Below are positions 1 through 4,540 of a stretch of 5,226 nt of DNA, piece by piece. Origin of the DNA: Kiritimatiellia bacterium. GTDB taxonomy: Bacteria > Verrucomicrobiota > Kiritimatiellia > RFP12 > UBA1067. The stretch spans positions 1 to 5,226 of the forward strand of contig CAAFYT010000065.1 in the NCBI GenBank assembly GCA_900767325.1, read 5' to 3'. Below the pieces are notes generated by a model that was not told the origin of the DNA, did not search any database, and was given only the letters and a program-made list of their open reading frames with translations. The translations under genes were made by a program, and so were the position numbers. Every line of letters starts with the position of its first letter. Within the stretch, counting starts at the first letter, position 1.

Positions 1-186
1 ATGAAGGACGCCAACTTCAAGCTCGATCTCGAGCGCGTCGACTACTGGCTGAAGAACGGCGCCAAGGCGTCGACGACGGTCGCGTCGCTCATCCGCCGCG
101 CCAAGAACCCCAATTTGAAGCCGCATCACGCGGTGAAGGCCCAGCCCAAGGCGGCTGAGGCGCCCGCCGCACCGGCGCAGGCCTAA
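1..186 (+). CDS. rpsP: 30S ribosomal protein S16 (bS16), C-terminal part, 5' end outside the window
   Basis: This is the C-terminal part of small-subunit protein S16, which binds 16S rRNA and helps assemble the 30S body. The visible 61 residues contain the family's conserved C-terminal motif, KLDLERVDYWLKNGAKAS followed by TVASLIRRA, which corresponds to the typical 'LDxERxxYWLxxGAQPSDTVxxLL'. A Lys/Ala/Pro-rich tail (about residues 41-61) follows, a low-complexity extension common in S16 proteins. The ATG at base 1 is almost certainly an internal Met (MKDANFKLD), because about 50 residues of the normal S16 N-terminus are missing; the gene should continue to the left of the window. The TAA stop at 184-186 overlaps the Shine-Dalgarno of rplS, which starts 11 nt downstream, so the two are cotranscribed. 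The family identification is firm; the true start cannot be seen. Confidence 0.92.
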   Translation: MKDANFKLDLERVDYWLKNGAKASTTVASLIRRAKNPNLKPHHAVKAQPKAAEAPAAPAQA

Positions 187-193
187 GGAGGTG
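185..193 (+). promoter_or_regulatory. Strong Shine-Dalgarno of rplS
   Basis: AAGGAGGTG overlaps the rpsP stop codon and lies 6 nt (counted from AGGAGG) before the rplS ATG at 198. It matches the complement of the usual 16S rRNA 3' end over nine bases. It fixes the rplS start and shows that this organism uses canonical Shine-Dalgarno initiation for highly expressed genes. Confidence 0.93.
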
Positions 194-197
194 GATC

Positions 198-566
198 ATG
201 GGTATCAAGCTCATCGACAAGATCAACGCCGAGCAGACGGCTCAGCTGAAGGACAAGAACTACCCTGACTTCCGCGCGGGCGACACGGTTCGCGTCTCGA
301 TCAAGATCAAGGAAGGCGACAAGTTCCGCGTGCAGGATTTCGAAGGGCGCGTGCTGGCGGTCGACAACGGCCGCGGCAGCGTGTCGGGGAACTTCACGGT
401 TTCGCGCGACAGCTACGGCGTGCGCGTCGAGAAGCTCTTCCCGTTCGCGAGCCCCTGGATTCAGGCCATCAAGCTGGTGAAGAAGGGCAACAGCAGGCGC
501 GCGAAGCTCTACACGGAGCGCACGTTCTGCTCGCACAAGGCCGTTCGCAAACTCGTCAAGAAATAA
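198..566 (+). CDS. rplS: 50S ribosomal protein L19 (bL19)
   Basis: L19 is a large-subunit protein at the 30S-50S interface. The 122-residue product has the family's order of motifs: an N-terminal helix (IKLIDKINAEQ), then FRAGDTVRVSIKIKEGDKFRVQDFEGRV (compare the usual 'FRPGDTVxVxVxVxEGxKxRxQxFEGVV'), then FTVSRDSYGVRVEKLFPFASP (compare 'FTVRKISxGxGVERxFPxHSP'), then the basic stretch VKKGNSRRAKLY. Length is normal for the family. The final 15 or so residues (TERTFCSHKAVRKLVKK) depart from the usual 'YLRxxxGKAARIKE' ending. The start is fixed by the ideal Shine-Dalgarno at 185-193. rpsP lies directly upstream; rimM and trmD, which usually separate these two genes, are absent. The porin-like gene begins 5 nt after the TAA. 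Confidence 0.97.
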   Translation: MGIKLIDKINAEQTAQLKDKNYPDFRAGDTVRVSIKIKEGDKFRVQDFEGRVLAVDNGRGSVSGNFTVSRDSYGVRVEKLFPFASPWIQAIKLVKKGNSRRAKLYTERTFCSHKAVRKLVKK

Positions 567-571
567 GCGAA

Positions 572-2113
572 ATGAACGCGAAGCTGCCGGCGGCGATCCT
601 CGCCGCGAGTCTCGTGATCGGCCTCGAAGCCGCGCCGACCGACGCGGTGACGCAGGCCGATCTTGCGGTTCTGATCGAGCGCATCGCGAAGCTGGAGGCG
701 GAGAACGCCGCCCAGGCGAAGCGCATCGCCGAGCTCGAGGGTTGCCGCGGTCAGGTCGACGACCGGTTGCGGAGCCAGGAGCTGAAGGTCGCGGAGCACA
801 CGAAGAAGTTCGAGCTTCAGACCGAGACCCTGAGCAAGATCGCCTCGGCTCCGGCCGTGACGCCCGGCGCGGGCACGACGACGAACGAAACGGGCCGCAT
901 CTGGACGACCGAGAAGGGGTACAAGTACTACCTGGCTGATGCCGCGGCCGGAATCTTCGAGCCGCTTTCGGAGTCGGGCCTCAAGATCACGCCGTACGGC
1001 TACCTCGTCTTCGAGGCCGTCCACAACACGCGCGGCGTCGAGGCCGACATCTACGCCGACTGGGTGAAGGCGCCGAGCAGCACCGACTACAACAACCACA
1101 CGACGGTCTTCTCGATGCAGGATTCGATTCTCGGCCTGCAGTTCGAGACGCCCGAGGCCCATGCGGGGTGGACGTTCACGGGTCGCGCGGAGTTCGATCT
1201 CGCGGGCGATCATGCGAACGACTATGCGTTCCACTGGCGGCATCTCTACATCAACGCCGAGCACGAGAGCGGCTGGTCGTTCCTTTTCGGCCAGACGTGG
1301 CATCTCTGGAAGATCGTCTCGCCGTCCGAGATCGATGGCGCGTGGATGGAGAATACGGGTCATCCGTATCGGCGCAGTCCACAGATCCGCGTGACGAAGA
1401 AGTTCGCCTGGGAGGAAAGCTCGCTTGAACTGCGCTTCGGCCTCGTGAAGAACGGCCCCGGGATGGGCGGCGATCGCGATGCCGACGGCACGCAGGACAA
1501 CTCCGCTTCGGCGTGGGCGCTCATCGAGGCCGCGGCGGTCTACGAGCGCGAGGCTCCCTGGCAGGAGGAAGGCGATTACGGCGGCTCGCGCTGGACCTTC
1601 GGAGTCGGCGGGATGTACGGGCGCGACAAGTCGCGCAACATCTTTGCGATCGACGAGATGGGCGACGTGATACTCGGCGAGAGCGATGAGTTCGACAGCT
1701 CGATGGGTCTCGTGGCGGCGAAGGTTCCGTTCGGCGACTTCACGCTGACCGGCCAGTTCTTCGCGGGGCAGAATCTCGGCGGGGTTCAGGCGGGCATCGG
1801 TCAGGGCGTGGGGTATGATGCGTTCGGCAACGGGCAGGCGGTGCGGACGATCGGCGGCTTCATCGATCTGGCGTATCAGCTGAACGACGACTGGTCGTTT
1901 GCGGTCGGCTACGGCTTCGACGATCCCGTCGATGACGATGCGGCGCTTGCCGAGGGGCGGCTTTTCAACGACCGCGCCTACGTGGATGTGTTCTACCGGA
2001 TCACCGACAACTTCCGGCTTGGCTTCGAGTACGGTCGGCTCTCGACCGACTACTATCTCGACGGTCACGCTTACAGCGATCGCTTCCAGTTCTCGGCGTT
2101 CTACGATTTCTAA
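572..2113 (+). CDS. Outer-membrane porin-like beta-barrel protein with N-terminal coiled coil (DcaP-like)
   Basis: Probably an outer-membrane channel; the substrate is unknown. Residues 1-25 look like a signal peptide (one Lys, hydrophobic AAILAASLVIGL, then small residues), with cleavage probably near Ala20-Ala25. Residues 29-90 form a heptad-rich coiled coil (LAVLIERIAKLEAENA, then further charged helix) with a lone Cys at 58. A low-complexity linker (91-110) follows. From about residue 126 to the end, alternating amphipathic strands rich in Tyr, Trp, Phe and Gly form a barrel, beginning ITPYGYLVFEAVHNTRG and including WRHLYINAE and FLFGQTWHLW. The last residue is Phe (FSAFYDF), the usual BAM-recognition end. 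Layout and the 'GQTW' strand resemble DcaP-type porins, but I cannot confirm the family. It starts 5 nt after rplS with only a weak ribosome-binding sequence, which suggests translational coupling and expression from the ribosomal operon. A strong terminator follows. Confidence 0.78.
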   Translation: MNAKLPAAILAASLVIGLEAAPTDAVTQADLAVLIERIAKLEAENAAQAKRIAELEGCRGQVDDRLRSQELKVAEHTKKFELQTETLSKIASAPAVTPGAGTTTNETGRIWTTEKGYKYYLADAAAGIFEPLSESGLKITPYGYLVFEAVHNTRGVEADIYADWVKAPSSTDYNNHTTVFSMQDSILGLQFETPEAHAGWTFTGRAEFDLAGDHANDYAFHWRHLYINAEHESGWSFLFGQTWHLWKIVSPSEIDGAWMENTGHPYRRSPQIRVTKKFAWEESSLELRFGLVKNGPGMGGDRDADGTQDNSASAWALIEAAAVYEREAPWQEEGDYGGSRWTFGVGGMYGRDKSRNIFAIDEMGDVILGESDEFDSSMGLVAAKVPFGDFTLTGQFFAGQNLGGVQAGIGQGVGYDAFGNGQAVRTIGGFIDLAYQLNDDWSFAVGYGFDDPVDDDAALAEGRLFNDRAYVDVFYRITDNFRLGFEYGRLSTDYYLDGHAYSDRFQFSAFYDF

Positions 2114-2136
2114 GCGCTTCGCACGAGACGGAGAAC

Positions 2137-2182
2137 CGAAAGGCGCCTTTCCGGAAAACCGAAGGGCGCCTTCGTTTTATTT
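2137..2182 (+). terminator. Intrinsic terminator after the porin-like gene
   Basis: The left arm 2137-2154 pairs with the right arm 2159-2174 across an AAAA loop. The stem has about 16 pairs, with a G/C-rich core GGCGCC/GGCGCC, one G-T wobble and two single-base bulges. TTTTATTT follows at 2175-2182. This is a textbook rho-independent terminator for the rpsP-rplS-porin unit. The stem lacks a T-run on the minus strand, so it is a weaker candidate for stopping the convergent permease transcript. Confidence 0.93.
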
Positions 2183-3457
2183 GCAGACGGCGAGGAGCCC
2201 GCAGGCGAGGCAGGCGAAGAGCAACACGCCGACGAACCAGGGGAGGGTCTTGCGGAGGATCTTCGCCTCGCAGCCGACGAGCCCCACGGCCGCCATGCCG
2301 ATGGCGATGGATTGCGGGCAGATCATCTTGCCGATGCCGGAGCCGAGCAGATTGGCGGCGGCGAGGGCGAGCGGATTGTAGCCGAGCTGGAGGGCGGCAT
2401 CGCGCTGGAGGGCGCCGAAGAGCACGTTCGAACTCGTGCCGCTGCCGGTCAGGGTTCCACCGAAGGCGCCGACCGCCGCCGCCGCGAACGCATACGACTG
2501 GCCGAGCGCGGCGACGAGGACGTTGGCGACGGTCGAGATCACGTGGGCGGTGTCGAGTACGCGGGCGAGGGCGAGGATGGCGCAGATGATGACGAGCGCG
2601 CGCAGGGAGCCGCGGAGCGTTGCGATCAGCACGCGCAACAGATCCCGCGGGCCGAGGCGCTGGATGAAGCCGCCGAGGATCGCGGCGAGGAGGATGACCG
2701 CGCCCGGCGTGAGGCGCGACTTGATCGCGTTCGGCAGGAGGAGCGCGTAGACGGCGAGGAAGACGATCACGCAGAGGAAGGGCGCCGCGGCCAACAGGAG
2801 CTCGCGGGCGGAGATTCCATCGGCCGGGGAGGTGCGGCGGTGGAGGCAGGCGATGACGAGCATGACCGCGAGACCGCCGACGATGGCGGGGAGTTCGGGA
2901 CCCCAGTGGACGGCGATGAAGTAGGCGGGAACAGCGTAGGTCGCGGAGACGAGCGCGGTCAGCGGCAAGCGGCGGAGAAGGCCGCGCGCGCCGGAGGCGA
3001 AGGCGACGAGCAGGAATGGCGTAATGCCGAAGACGAGGGCGATTGCGCCGGCGGAGAAGGCGACGAGTTCGTTCGCGTTCAGGTCGGCGGCGCGGGCGAG
3101 TGTCAGCGCCGGCACACCGACGGAACCGAAGGCGGTGCTGGCGGTGTTGGCGATTAGACAGAGCACCACGGCGCGCAGAGGGTCGATGCCGATGCTGGCG
3201 AGGATGGCCGCGGGTATGGCGACGGCCGTGCCGAAGCCGGCGATGCCCTCCATGAAGTTGCCGAAGCCCCAGACGACGAGCAGGATCATCACGGTGGAGT
3301 CGGTGGAGATCGAGCCGAGGGTCTTGCGGATCTTCTCCATCGAACCGGTCGATTCGCAGATCCGGTAGGCGAAGAGGGCGGAGACGATGACGAAGCCGAT
3401 CGGGCAGATCCCGAGGCGCAGGCCGGAGAGTGCGGCGGAAAGGAGTTGCATCAGCAT
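2177..3457 (-). CDS. LctP-family L-lactate/glycolate permease, N-terminally short
   Basis: Inner-membrane carrier of the lactate permease (LctP/LldP) family, which imports L-lactate, D-lactate or glycolate with protons. From the ATG at 3457 it encodes 426 residues with about ten or more hydrophobic segments. Signature regions are visible: NFMEGIAGFGTAVAIPAAIL (residues 67-86), LIANTASTAFGSVGVPAL (101-118), GTLTGSGTSSNVLFGALQ (334-351) and GSGIGKMICPQSIAIGMAAVG (372-392), each close to the E. coli LldP sequence as I recall it. LldP is about 550 residues; this protein starts at a point equivalent to about residue 65 there, so the first one or two membrane helices are missing. The reading frame is open further upstream to 4405, but that part is antisense of the neighbouring gene and not membrane-like. 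A perfect extended -10 lies 9 nt before the ATG at 3457. An ATG at 3451 with GGTGGG 9 nt upstream is the alternative start (424 residues). The stop codon lies inside the T-run of the convergent porin terminator. Confidence 0.9.
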   Translation of the reverse strand: MLMQLLSAALSGLRLGICPIGFVIVSALFAYRICESTGSMEKIRKTLGSISTDSTVMILLVVWGFGNFMEGIAGFGTAVAIPAAILASIGIDPLRAVVLCLIANTASTAFGSVGVPALTLARAADLNANELVAFSAGAIALVFGITPFLLVAFASGARGLLRRLPLTALVSATYAVPAYFIAVHWGPELPAIVGGLAVMLVIACLHRRTSPADGISARELLLAAAPFLCVIVFLAVYALLLPNAIKSRLTPGAVILLAAILGGFIQRLGPRDLLRVLIATLRGSLRALVIICAILALARVLDTAHVISTVANVLVAALGQSYAFAAAAVGAFGGTLTGSGTSSNVLFGALQRDAALQLGYNPLALAAANLLGSGIGKMICPQSIAIGMAAVGLVGCEAKILRKTLPWFVGVLLFACLACGLLAVCK

Positions 3458-3466
3458 AGTCCCACC

Positions 3467-3475
3467 ATTATACCA
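3467..3475 (-). promoter_or_regulatory. Extended -10 promoter of the LctP-family permease
   Basis: On the minus strand the bases read TGGTATAAT, a perfect TGN-TATAAT extended -10. No recognisable -35 lies 16-18 bp upstream, as is usual for this promoter type. Transcription should start near 3460, 3-4 nt before the ATG at 3457, giving a leaderless or nearly leaderless mRNA. Confidence 0.7.
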
Positions 3476-3493
3476 TAATATCGGGTGGTTTTT

Positions 3494-3502
3494 TGGTATA
3501 AT
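3494..3502 (+). promoter_or_regulatory. Extended -10 promoter of the GH20-like gene
   Basis: TGGTATAAT is a perfect TGN-TATAAT element. No good -35 lies upstream. Transcription should start near 3509, within about 3 nt of the ATG at 3512, and no Shine-Dalgarno is present before that ATG, so leaderless initiation is likely. Confidence 0.7.
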
Positions 3503-3511
3503 ATCAAATTG

Positions 3512-4393
3512 ATGATCGGCTTCGAGCAGCGCCTCTACCTGATGGAGATCACCCGCCGCGTTCCGACGAAATGGACGCTGCAGGAGATCATCGACATTCT
3601 CGCGCGCTATCGCTACACGACATTCGTCCTCTACTCCGAGCGAGAGATCGGCGAGGACGAGATCGATTTCGGGCGGTTGAGCGCCTATTGCCAGATGCAG
3701 GATGTCGAGCTCATGCGCCTCGATCGGAGCGGATACGATGCGCTCCTCTTGGCGGGAGACGCCGTCTGCGTTTCGACGGAAGCGTCTCGTTCGCTCTCGG
3801 GGCGCGTCGAGGAGATGCGCGAGCGGATGATCGCGGCGGAGGCGCAGGGACGTGTGCGGCGGGCGAAGCGGTTCATCGTGACCGATTTCTCCGATGGCTG
3901 CGATTGGCAGCCGCTGGCAGCCTCGCTGCCGGGCATCGTGATGGGCGGAAACTTCGCCCTGAGCGGCGGGAAGTCGTCCAAGATGGATCTCGAACGCGAA
4001 CTTGACGCGGTGATGGACGCGCCGCTCGGAGGACTGCTCCTCAAGCTCGGCACGCTCTATCTGCGCGGCGGAGCACTGCGCGCCGAAGCGTCCGAATACT
4101 TCAACATCCTCGCCGGAGACGTCGGCTATTCGCGCCATCCGGGGCTTACGCAGATCGTGCTGGACGAGGTTTCGGGCATCGCCAACGGCATTCGGATCGC
4201 GGCGGAGCGTTGGACGGAGCGCAGCAATTGGGCGAAGGAGATCGTCTACATGGCGAATCTGCTCGATTGCGCCTGCCATCGGCGCGATGAAACTCGATTG
4301 CGGGCCGTGCGCGACGAGCACGGGCGCATCTGGCGCCTGCGCTACAATCCCGAGGGACGGGTCGATTCGCTCTCGAAACTGCCTCGTTTCTAG
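3512..4393 (+). CDS. Compact GH20-like protein (293 aa) lacking the catalytic middle of the barrel
   Basis: This looks like a shortened relative of glycoside hydrolase family 20-type (beta-N-acetylhexosaminidase-like) proteins. Residues 8-42 (RLYLMEITRRVPTKWTLQEI, then IDILARYRYTTFVLYSE) match the first barrel strand and helix pattern 'LDxxRxxVPTxxTLxxLIDxLAxxxINxLxLYxE'. Residues 52-67 (DFGRLSAYCQMQDVEL) match the second unit. Residues 87-150 match a late segment: VSTEASRSLSGR, then RFIVTDFSDGCDWQPLAASLPG, compare 'xxTDWGDxGHWQPxPVSxPG'. The C-terminus (LRAVRDEH, then RLRYNPEGRVDSLSKL) resembles 'RNRPGGLxDSLARL'. The intervening part, which in GH20 enzymes carries the catalytic Asp-Glu pair, and the N-terminal accessory domain are both missing, so catalysis is unlikely. 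No signal peptide or membrane segment is seen. The frame has no interruption and the usual codon bias. I chose the ATG at 3512 because the GTG at 3485 lies upstream of the -10, and an ATG at 3542 would cut into strand 1. The family comparison is from memory. Confidence 0.75.
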   Translation: MIGFEQRLYLMEITRRVPTKWTLQEIIDILARYRYTTFVLYSEREIGEDEIDFGRLSAYCQMQDVELMRLDRSGYDALLLAGDAVCVSTEASRSLSGRVEEMRERMIAAEAQGRVRRAKRFIVTDFSDGCDWQPLAASLPGIVMGGNFALSGGKSSKMDLERELDAVMDAPLGGLLLKLGTLYLRGGALRAEASEYFNILAGDVGYSRHPGLTQIVLDEVSGIANGIRIAAERWTERSNWAKEIVYMANLLDCACHRRDETRLRAVRDEHGRIWRLRYNPEGRVDSLSKLPRF

Positions 4394-4399
4394 GGAAAA

Positions 4400-4415
4400 G
4401 CACAATAAATTGAGG
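4400..4415. promoter_or_regulatory. Possible distal NrdR-box-like site
   Basis: The core CAATAAATTG fits the NrdR core CwATATaTwG at 9 of 10 positions, and the 16-mer at about 12 of 16. It lies 76 bp upstream of the better candidate at 4476, not at the 31-32 bp often seen for paired NrdR boxes, so it may be a chance match in AT-rich DNA. Confidence 0.25.
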
Positions 4416-4427
4416 TTTTGTCAGGAT

Positions 4428-4439
4428 GTTGTATACAAC
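4428..4439. promoter_or_regulatory. 12-bp perfect palindrome, possible operator
   Basis: GTTGTATACAAC is perfectly self-complementary. The TTGTATACAA core resembles operators of GntR-type (FadR subfamily) regulators, which have a GT...AC pattern. As RNA it could form a 7-bp bulged hairpin with flanking CAG/CTG, but the T-run (4451-4456) is 8 nt away, too far for a convincing terminator of the upstream gene. No regulator gene is in the window. Confidence 0.35.
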
Positions 4440-4467
4440 CTGTTGATATCTTTTTTAATTTACCCTC

Positions 4468-4496
4468 TTGCGCGCATACAAGATTTAGTGTATCAT
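4468..4496 (+). promoter_or_regulatory. Probable sigma-70-type promoter of nrdD
   Basis: TTGCGC (4468-4473) and TATCAT (4491-4496) are separated by 17 bp. The -10 matches TATAAT in five of six positions; the -35 matches only TTG. A start near A4503 would leave a leader of about 38 nt containing the Shine-Dalgarno. Confidence 0.5.
4476..4491. promoter_or_regulatory. Candidate NrdR box in the nrdD promoter
   Basis: ATACAAGATTTAGTGT fits the NrdR consensus (acaCwATATaTwGtgt, from memory) at 13 of 16 positions. It fills the spacer between the -35 and -10 hexamers, where a bound repressor would block RNA polymerase. NrdR is the ATP-cone repressor of ribonucleotide reductase genes in many bacteria. 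Position and match support it; a good second box at the standard spacing is lacking. Confidence 0.5.
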
Positions 4497-4525
4497 ATCG
4501 CCATCGACCACAAGAAGGCTGAAAA

Positions 4526-4530
4526 AGAGG
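4526..4530 (+). promoter_or_regulatory. Ribosome-binding site of nrdD
   Basis: AGAGG lies 10 nt before the ATG at 4541. The ATG at 4533 is too close to it and opens only a three-codon frame (ATG AAG AAA TGA) whose TGA overlaps the nrdD start. The ATG at 4550 is a further in-frame alternative, but 4541 best fits the spacing. Confidence 0.6.
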
Positions 4531-4540
4531 AAATGAAGAA

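Larger units (their letters stand above)
3467..3502. repeat. Inverted repeat forming a mirror-image divergent promoter
   Basis: ATTATACCA (3467-3475) and TGGTATAAT (3494-3502) are perfect 9-bp inverted repeats separated by 18 bp. Each arm is the -10 region of one divergent gene. The centre of symmetry (3484.5) is also the midpoint between the two chosen ATGs (3457 and 3512). The spacer also contains an ATAATATC direct repeat (3475-3482, and again at 3498-3505) and a GGTGG (3484-3488) that mirrors CCACC at 3462-3466. Confidence 0.85.

Noticed and set aside
509..2068. Long minus-strand open frame of 519 codons opposite the porin-like gene
   Set aside because: Its translation is rich in Arg, Ala, Val and Leu without domain pattern, typical of the antisense of a GC-rich gene; the plus-strand frame has a signal peptide, coiled coil, barrel strands and terminal Phe.
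2312..3157. Plus-strand open frame of 281 codons opposite the permease
   Set aside because: Gly/Glu/Arg/Asp-rich low-complexity product, the mirror of the hydrophobic permease codons; no start signal or family resemblance.
3485..3511. GTG at 3485 as the start of the GH20-like gene
   Set aside because: It lies upstream of the TGGTATAAT element that best serves as the promoter, so it would not be on the transcript, and the extra residues (VFWYNIKL) match nothing in the family.
4375..4390. GAAAC/GTTTC hairpin at the end of the GH20-like gene as a terminator
   Set aside because: The stem has only 5 bp, lies inside the coding sequence and is followed by TAGGGAAAAG with no T-run.
3458..4405. Upstream extension of the permease frame on the minus strand
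   Set aside because: It runs antisense through the whole GH20-like gene and across the divergent promoter, and its translation lacks membrane segments or similarity to the LctP N-terminus.
4394..4540. Search for a riboswitch or small RNA upstream of nrdD
   Set aside because: The predicted leader is only about 38 nt and shows no cobalamin or other known riboswitch features.
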